The notes under the pieces: model-generated
The model's database searches: none
The model's input: the letters and a program-made list of their open reading frames with translations, nothing else
What the model was told of the DNA's origin: nothing
Position numbers and translations under genes: made by a program
Shown here: positions 42,361-49,454 of the stretch, in pieces
Numbering within the stretch: position 1 is the first letter of the stretch
How the letters are laid out: the number at the start of each line of letters is the position of its first letter
Source of the DNA: Nitrospinota bacterium
Lineage (GTDB): Bacteria > Nitrospinota_A > UBA7883 > JACRGQ01
NCBI GenBank assembly: GCA_016217735.1
Contig: JACRGQ010000041.1
Span: 1-49,454, forward strand
Length of the DNA stretch: 49,454 bases
Reading direction: 5' to 3'

Positions 42361-43413
42361 ATGAAACTTTGGCACAACACCGCGTTTGTTATGGCCGCCG
42401 CGGCGCTTATCACCGTGGCCGTTCCCGCCGAAGCGAAAAAACACGCGAAAGAGGGCGGCTACAAATGGGATTTACCGGCGGGTATCGCGCGGGGCGATCT
42501 GAAAATTCCCGCCGATAACCCGATGACCAACGCGAAGGTGGAGCTTGGCCGCCTCCTCTATTTCGACAAGCGCCTCTCCGCCGATGACACCGTCGCCTGC
42601 GCCTCGTGCCACGCGCCGGAACATGGCTTCACCGACAACGCGCCGGTTTCCACCGGCATCAAGGGGCAGAAGGGGGGCCGCAGCGCGCCGACCGTCATTA
42701 ACCGCGCTCTTTCCGAAGGCCAGTTTTGGGATGGCCGCGCCATCAGCCTCGAGGCGCAGGCCAAAGGCCCCCTCACCAACCCGATTGAGATGGGAATGCC
42801 CGATCACGACGCCGTTGTGGCGAAGCTGAAGAACATCAAGGGCTACCAAAAAATGTTCGCCCGCGCGTTCGGCAAGCCGGGCGTCAACATCGACCGGGTG
42901 GCGCAAGCCATCGCCGCGTTTGAACGGACCGTGCTTTCGGGCAATTCAAAATACGACCGCCATCAGGCGGGCGATAAAAAGGCGATGAACGAAGCCGAGG
43001 CGCGCGGCATGGAGCTTTTCAACGGCAAGGCCCGCTGCGCCACCTGCCACAACGGCGTGAATTTCACCGACGAGCAGTACCACAACATCGGCGTTGGCAT
43101 GGCCGCGAAGGAACCGGATGTCGGCCGCCAGAATGTGACGAAGGGCGATGCCGACAAGGGGGCGTTCAAGACCCCGACCGTCCGCGACATCACCGCCACC
43201 GGGCCGTATATGCACAACGGCCAGGAGAAGACACTTGAGGAAGTGGTGGCGTATTACAACAAGGGGGGCTTCCCGAACGCCAACCTCGATCCGTTGATGG
43301 AACCGCTCAACCTGACCGACGGCGAGCAAAAAGACGTTGTCGCCTTTATGAAGGCGCTCGACGGGCAGGGGGGGTGGAAGAACATCACGGCCCCGAAAAA
43401 GTTTCCGAAGTAA
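42361..43413 (+). CDS. Dihaem cytochrome c peroxidase
   Basis: Periplasmic enzyme of the CcpA/MauG family that reduces hydrogen peroxide with electrons from c-type cytochromes. The 350-residue precursor has a signal peptide (about 1-25, cleaving after VPAEA) and two haem c sites: CASCH (80-84) and CATCH (226-230). The family signatures LGRLLYFDKRLS, GRSAPTVINRA and FKTPTVRDITATGPYMHNG are present. A GAGGAGG site stands 8 bases before the ATG. A strong terminator follows. Confidence 0.94.
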   Translation: MKLWHNTAFVMAAAALITVAVPAEAKKHAKEGGYKWDLPAGIARGDLKIPADNPMTNAKVELGRLLYFDKRLSADDTVACASCHAPEHGFTDNAPVSTGIKGQKGGRSAPTVINRALSEGQFWDGRAISLEAQAKGPLTNPIEMGMPDHDAVVAKLKNIKGYQKMFARAFGKPGVNIDRVAQAIAAFERTVLSGNSKYDRHQAGDKKAMNEAEARGMELFNGKARCATCHNGVNFTDEQYHNIGVGMAAKEPDVGRQNVTKGDADKGAFKTPTVRDITATGPYMHNGQEKTLEEVVAYYNKGGFPNANLDPLMEPLNLTDGEQKDVVAFMKALDGQGGWKNITAPKKFPK

Positions 43414-43426
43414 CGAAACCGTATTA

Positions 43427-43463
43427 ACAAAAAAGGCCGGGAGAACTTCCCGGCCTTTTTTGT
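43427..43463 (+). terminator. Intrinsic terminator after the peroxidase gene
   Basis: Perfect 16-base arms (43427-43442 and 43448-43463) with loop GAACT; the GGCCGGGA core is flanked by A-run and T-run, so it can work in both directions. It starts 13 bases after the stop. Confidence 0.92.
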
Positions 43464-43552
43464 TTGCGCGCCGCGCCGCCGGCTGCTCCGGTGTTTTAAA
43501 GGCGTTTCCGCGCGCTTTATAAAACCGTTTAGCGTCTTCGCCCACAAGCCGG

Positions 43553-43558
43553 TATAAT
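43553..43558 (+). promoter_or_regulatory. -10 box before the HD-GYP-like regulator gene
   Basis: Perfect TATAAT 35 bases upstream of the ATG at 43593, after a strong terminator. No clear -35. Confidence 0.4.
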
Positions 43559-43592
43559 TAACTGGTCCATTATTTTTCCGGGAGATGGCCGA

Positions 43593-44840
43593 ATGCCGAT
43601 TAACAGCGTATTGGTGGTGGATGACGAGCCGGATGTACTCGAAATAACGGCGCATTTTCTCCACGGCAAGGGGTTTGATGTGGCCCGCGCCACGAATGGC
43701 GCGGATGCTTTGCGGCTGGCGGCCGGCAACGTCCCCGATGTTGTGTTGTTGGATATCTCCATGCCGGGGATGGACGGCATTGCCGTGCTCAAGGAACTGA
43801 GGGTGAAGCACCCCTCCACTGAAGCCATCATGATCACCGCCCACAACGAGGTGGCGACCGCCATCACGTGCATGCAGGAGGGGGCTTACGGCTATCTGGT
43901 GAAACCGCTCGATTTCAATCAGCTCCATCTGGAGGTGAGCCGGGCGCTGGAACACCGCCGGATGGCGCTGGCATTGGACGATTTCCACAAAAACCTGGAA
44001 CTGAAGGTGGAGGAGCGCGCCGGGGAGGTGCGGCGGCTCAACGAGAAGCTCCGGGAGAATTTTCTCGCCTCGGTCCGCGTGCTGATGAGCCTGCTGGAAG
44101 TGTATGAGCCGTACATGGGGAGCCACCTCAAGCGGGTGGGGGCGCTGGCGGTGGAGATGGGGCGCGCGCTGAACCTGCCGGAAAGGGAGCGCGAGGACCT
44201 GGAGATCGCCGCCCTGTTGCACGATATCGGCCGTGTGGCGCTTCCCGACGAGCATGTCCACGCCGGTTTTAACGAGCTCCCGGCGGAACACATCTCTTAC
44301 GTCAAGCAGCACACCGTCATCGCCCAGCATATCCTTTCCCCTTCCGGCGAGCTGGAGAACGCGGGGAAAATCATCCGCAGCATGCACGAGCATCTCGACG
44401 GCAGCGGCTTTCCCGACGAGTTGCGCGATGATGATATCCCGCGCCTTTCCCGCATACTCGGGGTGATAAACGCCTACGACGAGCTGGTGCATCGCCGCCG
44501 TTTCACCCACGAGCATATCGGCAGCCACGAGGAAGGGGATGTCTTCGCCCTGCGGCACCTCTATTCGGTGGCGGGACGGCATTTTGAGCGCCGCATCATC
44601 GAGGCGCTGGAGAAGGTGCTGGAAGACGTGCGGATTCGCGAGCGCAACGAGGTGAGGCTGACCGTGCGGGAACTCAAGCCGGGTATGCAATTGGCGCGGG
44701 ACATCTACACGCACGAGAGGCTGTTGCTGCTTGGAAAGGGGAGCACGCTCACATCGTTGCACATCAAGCGGATCGAGGCGTTTTGCCGGATGAAAATGGT
44801 GAATAACGAATTTTTCACCGTACACGGCGGCATCGCCTGA
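43593..44840 (+). CDS. Response regulator with degenerate HD-GYP-like output
   Basis: A 415-residue two-component regulator. The receiver (about 1-120) has Asp10/11, phospho-acceptor Asp54 (VLLDISMPGMDG) and Lys in YLVKPLD. A coiled coil (about 130-165) connects to an HD domain with LLHDIGRVALPD. The HD-GYP consensus HHExxDGxGYP is altered to MHEHLDGSGFP: the first His of the pair is Met and GYP is GFP. The later DALTSxRPY box is also changed (YDELVHRRRF). It may be a weak or inactive c-di-GMP phosphodiesterase. No GGDEF gene lies nearby. GGGAG stands 8 bases before the ATG. Confidence 0.85.
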   Translation: MPINSVLVVDDEPDVLEITAHFLHGKGFDVARATNGADALRLAAGNVPDVVLLDISMPGMDGIAVLKELRVKHPSTEAIMITAHNEVATAITCMQEGAYGYLVKPLDFNQLHLEVSRALEHRRMALALDDFHKNLELKVEERAGEVRRLNEKLRENFLASVRVLMSLLEVYEPYMGSHLKRVGALAVEMGRALNLPEREREDLEIAALLHDIGRVALPDEHVHAGFNELPAEHISYVKQHTVIAQHILSPSGELENAGKIIRSMHEHLDGSGFPDELRDDDIPRLSRILGVINAYDELVHRRRFTHEHIGSHEEGDVFALRHLYSVAGRHFERRIIEALEKVLEDVRIRERNEVRLTVRELKPGMQLARDIYTHERLLLLGKGSTLTSLHIKRIEAFCRMKMVNNEFFTVHGGIA

Positions 44841-44847
44841 TTTTTTT
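44826..44847 (+). terminator. Possible terminator at the regulator's stop codon
   Basis: GGCG-GCAT-CGCC overlaps the last codons and is followed by TGA and seven T. The stem is only four pairs, so it may be inefficient. Confidence 0.4.
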
Positions 44848-44975
44848 CAACAACCTGTCGGTGACAATGACGGGACAGGAGTGTTCTGATTCCGGGCAAC
44901 GGCGTGGCGGGGTGTCCGCAAAACGCCGCCGGCGGTTACAAAACCGGTCATGCATTGTGTTAACATGGGAAACTT

Positions 44976-46373
44976 ATGGAAACCCCTTTAATACTGATAG
45001 TTGACGATGAACCGGACAACCTTGAGGTACTGGAAAGCCGTTTGACCCGGCGCAATTACCGTGTCGTCTCAGCCGATAGCGGCGTGAAGGCACTTAAATT
45101 GCTAGAGGAAGTAGAGCCGGATATGGTTTTGCTGGACGTGATGATGCCGGGGATGGATGGGTTTGAAACACTCACCCGGATGAAAGAGATGAGAAAAGGG
45201 GTTTTTATGCCGATCATCCTCGTTACCGCGCAGGACGACAAGGAAAGCCGCATCAAGGGGCTTGATACCGGCGCGGACGATTATGTGACCAAGCCGGTCG
45301 ATATAGACGAACTGATGGCCCGCATCCGGGCGATGCTCCGCATAAAAGACCTCAAGCGGCAGATCACCGCCAAGGACCGCGAGATCAGCCGCCTTTCGCG
45401 CGAGTTGAAGGAAACCAACCGTTATCAGGACATCATCGGCGCGAGCGCCGTGATGAAAGAGTTGGGCGACAGGATACGCGGCGCCGCCGGCATCGGCAGT
45501 CCCGTGTTGATCGAAGGGGAGAGCGGCACCGGCAAAGAGCTGGTGGCCAAGGGCATCCACTACGCGTCGACGCGGGCGGAGCGCCCCTTCATCGCGGTCA
45601 ACTGCGCCGCGCTTCCCTCCGAATTGATCGAGAGCGAACTGTTCGGGCACCGGAAGGGGGCATTCACCGGCGCGATGGTTGCCGCCGAGGGACTTTTCAA
45701 GGCCGCCGACGGCGGCACCATTTTTCTGGACGAAATCACCGAAATGCCCGTGGAGGTTCAGGCGAAGATGCTGCGCGTGCTGCAGGAGGGGACGGTTCGC
45801 CCCGTCGGCGGCACCGGGGAAACGCCGATCAACGTCCGCGTCGTCGCCGCCACCAACATCGATGTGGGGCGCGCCGTCAAGGAAGGAAAGCTGCGCGAAG
45901 ACCTGTACTACCGCATCAATGTGTTGAACATCAAGCTGCCGCCGCTGCGCGCCCGCAAAGAGGACATTCCGTTGCTGGCGCAGGGGATTATCGAGCGGCT
46001 CAATGCCCGTTTCGGCCGGCGGGTGAAAGGGATCTCCGCCGGGGCGCTGGCGGCTCTCGCCCGGCACGATTGGCCCGGCAACGTGCGCGAACTGCAAAAC
46101 GTGATCGAGCGCTGTTTCTCCCTTCCCGATATCGAGGTGATTGAAGAGCGGCACATCCAGATAGCGCCGCTGGCCGGTTCGCGGGAGACGCCCGCCGCCG
46201 TTCCTGTTCCGGCGGATGGGGGGGATGTTCTTTCGCTCGACGAGGCCGAGAAGAAACTGATACTTTCCGCCCTGGCAAAAACCGGCAACAACAAACTCAA
46301 GGCGGCGCAACTGTTGGGCATCCACCGCTCCCGGCTTTACAAGAAGCTGGAGCGGTATGGCATTAAAGATTAG
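44976..46373 (+). CDS. Sigma-54-dependent response regulator (NtrC family)
   Basis: Transcription activator that opens sigma-54 promoters after phosphorylation. The 465 residues have a receiver (about 5-122, Asp54 in VLLDVMMPGMDG, Lys in VTKPVD), a short coiled coil, the AAA+ domain (about 150-385) with Walker A GESGTGKE (181-188), GAFTGA loop (228-233) and Walker B TIFLDEI, and a Fis-type helix-turn-helix at the C terminus (NNKLKAAQLLGIHRSRLYKKL). All sigma-54 contact residues are present. No histidine kinase gene is adjacent. It is followed after 24 bases by the membrane redox pair, which may share its transcript. Confidence 0.95.
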   Translation: METPLILIVDDEPDNLEVLESRLTRRNYRVVSADSGVKALKLLEEVEPDMVLLDVMMPGMDGFETLTRMKEMRKGVFMPIILVTAQDDKESRIKGLDTGADDYVTKPVDIDELMARIRAMLRIKDLKRQITAKDREISRLSRELKETNRYQDIIGASAVMKELGDRIRGAAGIGSPVLIEGESGTGKELVAKGIHYASTRAERPFIAVNCAALPSELIESELFGHRKGAFTGAMVAAEGLFKAADGGTIFLDEITEMPVEVQAKMLRVLQEGTVRPVGGTGETPINVRVVAATNIDVGRAVKEGKLREDLYYRINVLNIKLPPLRARKEDIPLLAQGIIERLNARFGRRVKGISAGALAALARHDWPGNVRELQNVIERCFSLPDIEVIEERHIQIAPLAGSRETPAAVPVPADGGDVLSLDEAEKKLILSALAKTGNNKLKAAQLLGIHRSRLYKKLERYGIKD

Positions 46374-46397
46374 GCATCAAAGGAGGGTATTCAGGCA

Positions 46398-47303
46398 ATG
46401 AGCGAGCACAAGAAACTGGTTGCGGAGGGGAGCCCCCTCCTCCCGTTGATTCTCACCGCCATCGGTATCATCGTTTTGGCGCTGGTATTCGCTGAGAGCT
46501 ATTTGGAACTGACGGGACAACCGTTCACCTTTCTGGATGTAGCGCATAAAAGCGGTTTGCTCACCGGCTATCAGGTGGCTACCCAACCCAACCGCGGCAT
46601 CTGGCATCTCGTTGGCTGGATAGGCAGCGCCTGTTTCGTTATCATGATGCTCTATTCGATGCGGAAGCATTTCAAGTTCATGCAGAACGTCGGTCCCATC
46701 CGCTATTGGCTCGACATTCACATGTTTCTGGGAATCGTCGGCACCCTGCTGGTGACGGCGCACAGCACCTATAAGTTCGGCGGCATCGTGGCGCTGTCCT
46801 ACTGGTCGGCCGTGCTGGTGGCGGTCAGCGGCTTCCTGGGCCGCTATCTGTATGTGCAGATTCCCCGCTCCATCTCCGGGCAGGAACTGAAGATGGACGA
46901 GATCAACGAGATAATGGACGACATCACCCTTGAGATCGAAAAGTTCGCCAAAGGGCAATACGACGTCCAGCATTATTTCGAGCGGATAGCCGGGCCAAAG
47001 CCCGATCGCCAGCTCAGCGCATTCGGCGCGTTGATGGCGCTGTTCACCACCGACATAAAAAACATGGCCACGATGTATGGCATATGGCGCGGCCTCAAGG
47101 CCAACAGGCGGATACCCGATCATGTGCGGAACCGCATCTTCAAGCTGATACGGGAAAAGGGGCGGCTGGTGCGCTCCATCGAGTTCCTCGAGGCGTCGCA
47201 CAAGCTGCTGCACTACTGGCACGTGTTCCACAAGCCGTTCGCCATCATCATGTTCATCGTCATGTTCCTGCATGTCGGCGTGTACTACGTCTTCCGCATC
47301 TGA
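46398..47303 (+). CDS. Dihaem b-type-like membrane protein
   Basis: A 301-residue integral membrane protein with about five hydrophobic helices (about 13-33, 70-90, 105-125, 130-152, 278-300) and a cytoplasmic-looking loop at 155-265. Two helices each carry a His pair spaced H-x13-H: His108/His122 and His278/His292. This is the layout by which ferric-reductase/NOX-type proteins hold two stacked b haems. Further His lie at 70, 268, 272 and 275. It has an AGGAGG site and is followed after 7 bases by the Fe-S/FAD gene. Together they look like a transmembrane electron-transfer module. Haem binding is inferred from spacing only; I do not recognise a named family. Confidence 0.7.
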   Translation: MSEHKKLVAEGSPLLPLILTAIGIIVLALVFAESYLELTGQPFTFLDVAHKSGLLTGYQVATQPNRGIWHLVGWIGSACFVIMMLYSMRKHFKFMQNVGPIRYWLDIHMFLGIVGTLLVTAHSTYKFGGIVALSYWSAVLVAVSGFLGRYLYVQIPRSISGQELKMDEINEIMDDITLEIEKFAKGQYDVQHYFERIAGPKPDRQLSAFGALMALFTTDIKNMATMYGIWRGLKANRRIPDHVRNRIFKLIREKGRLVRSIEFLEASHKLLHYWHVFHKPFAIIMFIVMFLHVGVYYVFRI

Positions 47304-47310
47304 GGCATCC

Positions 47311-48651
47311 ATGGACGCGTTGCTGAACCTTGTCATTCAAAACATCACCCTGATCGCGGGGGCGGTGATCATTCTGGCGGTGGTGGGACCCTACCTGCTT
47401 CTGCAAAAGCGCGGCTCCCAAAAAATGTCGAAGGAGATCGAGCGGGCCAAGCAGTACGGCCTCTCCGAGCCGGCCACCATCCATCCCAAGGTGAACCGGG
47501 CCATCTGCATCGGTTCCGGCAGCTGCATCAACGCCTGTCCCGAAAAAAATGTGCTGGGGATCGTGGATAACAAGGCGGAAGCGGTTTACGCATCCCGCTG
47601 CGTCGGCCACGGCGCCTGCGCCCGCGCCTGCCCGGTGGGGGCCATCGAACTGGTGTTCGGCACGGAAAAGCGCGGCGTGGACATTCCGCAGGTGATGCCG
47701 AACTTCGAATCCAACATGGAGCATATATTCATCGCCGGCGAACTGGGCGGCATGGGGCTTATCCGCAACGCGATGACGCAGGGGATGGAATCCGTCGGCT
47801 ATATCGAGGAAGACCTCAAGGCCGGGCATTTTCCCAAGGAGCCGGGCGTATACGATCTCCTCATCGTGGGCGCCGGGCCCGCCGGGCTGGCCGCCTCGCT
47901 TACCGCCAAGAGCAAGAACCTGAATTACATCCTGCTCGACCAAGAAGAGGAATTCGGCGGCGCGATCCTCTCCTATCCGCGCGCCAAGGTGGTCATGACC
48001 CGTCCGGTGGAAGTGCCGATCTACGGAAAAATAAGAACCGGCGAGTTGAGCAAGGAACAGCTTCTTGCGCTCTGGAAGGACATCATCGCCAAGGCGCAGC
48101 TCGAAGTGAACGGCAACGAAAAGGTGCTGAGCCTCACGCGCGATACCACGAAGTTCATCGTGAAAACCTCCAAGAGGGAACTGTTGACCCGCTTTGTGCT
48201 TCTGGCCATAGGCCGCCGCGGCACGCCGCGCAAACTGGGGGTGCCGGGCGAAAAGCTCCCCAAGGTCATGTACCGCCTGCTGGAGCCGGAGCATTACAAC
48301 GGACAGAAGATATTGGTGGTGGGCGGGGGCGACAGCGCCGTGGAAGCGGCCGTCGCGCTCGCCAAACAGGAGGGGAACGAAGTGACGCTCTCCTACCGCG
48401 GCCCAACCTTCTCCCGCATCAAGGCGGGGAACCAAACACGGATTGACGCGGCGGTGAAGGCCGGCAAGGTGACGCTGATGATGGAATCAAACGTGCGGGA
48501 GATCAAGGCAAATGCGGTGACGTTGGAACAGAAGGGGCAAACCGCCGCCATTCCCAACGACTCGGTGTTCATTTTCGCCGGCGGCATCCTGCCGAACGAC
48601 TTCCTGAAAGAGTGCGGCATCGCCATCGAAACCAAGTTCGGCACCCGTTAA
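47311..48651 (+). CDS. Membrane-anchored Fe-S/FAD NAD(P)-binding oxidoreductase
   Basis: A 446-residue protein with an N-terminal membrane helix (about 9-31), a two-cluster ferredoxin-like domain (about 58-118), and a thioredoxin-reductase-like flavin domain: FAD loop LLIVGAGPAGLAAS (about 183-196) and NAD(P) loop ILVVGGGDSAVEAA (about 334-347). The Fe-S motifs are odd: C66-IG-S69-GS-C72-INA-C76-P and C97-VG-H100-GA-C103-ARA-C107-P. In each the second Cys of CxxCxxCxxxCP is replaced (Ser, His). Thus clusters could be [3Fe-4S] or have Ser/His ligands. The redox-active CxxC of thioredoxin reductases is absent. It probably passes electrons between NAD(P)H and the b-haem partner encoded just upstream. 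Confidence 0.8.
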   Translation: MDALLNLVIQNITLIAGAVIILAVVGPYLLLQKRGSQKMSKEIERAKQYGLSEPATIHPKVNRAICIGSGSCINACPEKNVLGIVDNKAEAVYASRCVGHGACARACPVGAIELVFGTEKRGVDIPQVMPNFESNMEHIFIAGELGGMGLIRNAMTQGMESVGYIEEDLKAGHFPKEPGVYDLLIVGAGPAGLAASLTAKSKNLNYILLDQEEEFGGAILSYPRAKVVMTRPVEVPIYGKIRTGELSKEQLLALWKDIIAKAQLEVNGNEKVLSLTRDTTKFIVKTSKRELLTRFVLLAIGRRGTPRKLGVPGEKLPKVMYRLLEPEHYNGQKILVVGGGDSAVEAAVALAKQEGNEVTLSYRGPTFSRIKAGNQTRIDAAVKAGKVTLMMESNVREIKANAVTLEQKGQTAAIPNDSVFIFAGGILPNDFLKECGIAIETKFGTR

Positions 48652-48670
48652 CGGGCGTCGCACCGGGTAT

Positions 48671-49270
48671 TTAGCGGAACCACCACTGTTCCCACTCCAG
48701 CACCAGCGCGGCGAGAAGCGTATAGCCGCCGCCGTCGGGGTGGTGCTTGTCGTGGCCGTCAATTTCCTCCATCCACAAGGCCGATTTGCTCAAGGGGGTG
48801 AAGATGTCGAGGTATGGCACGCCCAGCTTTTTGGCGGCGGCGGCGTAAGCGGCGGAAAGCCGGGCGATCCGTTTGTTGTGCGCCGGGTCGGATACCGGCG
48901 GCGGACCGACCATGATGACGCCATACTGTTTCATCGCGGGGGTGAGGATGGCCCGCAGGTTCTTGACGGAATCGCCGAAGGATACCCGCTGCTTGCCTTT
49001 GACGATGGCGGTGTCGTTTACGCCAAAGGAGAGGACGATCCGTCCGCTGAACGGCCCCGTCAGCCGGCTCGCGGCTTCACGCTTCCAGCGCAGCTTCACG
49101 TCCGCCGAGGTGTCCCGCCGCACCCCGAGGTTGTAAAAAGTGATTTTACTCCCCTTGCTGTTGGCGATCTGACAGACCCGGCCGGCCCATCCGAGACACT
49201 CGGTGTCGCCCGTTCCATTGACGAACGAGTCGCCGATAAAACAGATGCGGATATCGTCAGCGTTTTGCAT
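48671..49270 (-). CDS. SGNH/GDSL-family hydrolase
   Basis: Serine esterase/lipase-type enzyme without signal peptide (199 residues). Block I is FIGDSFVNGTGD (nucleophile Ser15), block II has NLGVRRDTS, block III SFGVNDT (Asn85), and block V DKHHPDGGGY (Asp174 and His177). The catalytic set is complete; substrate unknown. It is convergent with the oxidoreductase gene (19 bases between stops). A 7-base-arm hairpin touches its start codon. Confidence 0.9.
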   Translation of the reverse strand: MQNADDIRICFIGDSFVNGTGDTECLGWAGRVCQIANSKGSKITFYNLGVRRDTSADVKLRWKREAASRLTGPFSGRIVLSFGVNDTAIVKGKQRVSFGDSVKNLRAILTPAMKQYGVIMVGPPPVSDPAHNKRIARLSAAYAAAAKKLGVPYLDIFTPLSKSALWMEEIDGHDKHHPDGGGYTLLAALVLEWEQWWFR

Positions 49271-49292
49271 ACCGGGACATTACCATCCCGGT
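49271..49292 (-). promoter_or_regulatory. Hairpin abutting the SGNH hydrolase start codon
   Basis: ACCGGGA and TCCCGGT (7-base perfect arms, 8-base loop) end exactly one base before the ATG on the - strand. No ribosome site other than GGGATGG inside the stem is visible, so folding would limit initiation. Confidence 0.4.
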
Positions 49293-49317
49293 GGGGAAAA
49301 ATAAAATAAATTAATAA

Positions 49318-49329
49318 TTGGAGCGGGAG
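49318..49329. repeat. Copy of the tRNA-Gly 3' end
   Basis: TTGGAGCGGGAG at 49318-49329 is identical to 49407-49418, which covers the CCA end and acceptor strand of tRNA-Gly. The copy lies 89 bases downstream of the real tRNA end. This pattern is seen at attachment sites and at decayed tandem tRNA genes. Confidence 0.5.
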
Positions 49330-49407
49330 TGCGTAGCCGAAGGCGGAGCCTGCCGGGAGCCGCGTCAAAGCGCGGTTTGGGTTTGGGATTATTTTTAGGG
49401 ATGTTCT

Positions 49408-49454
49408 TGGAGCGGGAGACGGGATTCGAACCCGCAACCTTCAGCTTGGGAAGC
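49408..49454 (-). tRNA. tRNA-Gly(CCC), 3' part
   Basis: Read on the - strand the end of the window gives the anticodon loop TTCCCAA (anticodon CCC), a variable region, the T arm GCGGG-TTCGAAT-CCCGT, the acceptor strand CTCCCGC, discriminator T and an encoded CCA. The T73 and the strong resemblance to bacterial tRNA-Gly support glycine. The 5' half lies beyond the window. Confidence 0.9.

Noticed and set aside
47311-48651. Thioredoxin reductase
   Set aside because: The FAD/NAD fold is similar, but the redox-active CxxC is missing and a membrane anchor and ferredoxin-like domain are present.

Overview
The window is a gene-dense, high-GC piece of a bacterial chromosome with no phage, transposase or CRISPR array. 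The host looks like a Gram-negative (diderm) bacterium: it has Kdo genes (kdsD, kdsC), periplasmic SurA-type chaperones, a divergent polysaccharide deacetylase and a dihaem cytochrome c peroxidase. A complete two-subunit ATP-citrate lyase (aclBA) points to the reductive TCA cycle, so the host may be an autotroph or mixotroph of the Nitrospinota/Nitrospirota/Desulfobacterota grade. That placement is inferred from gene content only.

Layout. 1-7.9 kb: a chemosensory cluster on the + strand (cheW, cheR, cheA with an extra MshEN-like domain, an HPt-CheW fusion, cheB, and a REC protein with a long acidic linker). No receptor, cheY or cheD gene lies inside the window. 7.9-13 kb: valS, an AzgA-like purine permease and a small secretin-like exported protein, followed by arrays of short hairpins. 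13-19 kb, - strand: YmdB-type phosphodiesterase and RNase Y, a roughly 600-base stretch without a convincing gene, then a GH57 glucan branching enzyme coupled to a DUF4912 protein. 19.2-22.4 kb, - strand: aclB-aclA with a recognisable promoter and terminator. 22.5-25.9 kb, + strand: ctpA, a divergent polysaccharide deacetylase and tsaD.

25.9-31.5 kb, - strand: moxR-DUF58-BatD-like (a shortened Bat-type operon), a hairpin-bearing intergenic stretch, then kdsD-kdsC and a PAP2 phosphatase. 31.5-35.9 kb, + strand: two overlapping SurA-like genes, a PP-loop thiolation-type enzyme and a cysteine desulfurase. 35.9-37.4 kb, - strand: galU and two tiny paralogous proteins with acidic DxDxDG-like loops. 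37.7-40.7 kb, + strand: lepA and two tandem signal peptidases. Then manC (-), cytochrome c peroxidase (+), two response regulators (one with a degenerate HD-GYP output, one sigma-54 activator), a dihaem-b-like membrane protein with an Fe-S/FAD oxidoreductase, an SGNH hydrolase (-) and the 3' half of tRNA-Gly(CCC) (-).

The most unusual points are the HPt-CheW fusion, the b-haem/Fe-S flavoprotein pair in which both Fe-S motifs lack the second cysteine, the pair of tiny acidic-loop proteins, and several families of intergenic palindromes (around 10.6, 12.95, 28.9, 31.6 and 40.7 kb), some of which share an ATTCAT centre.
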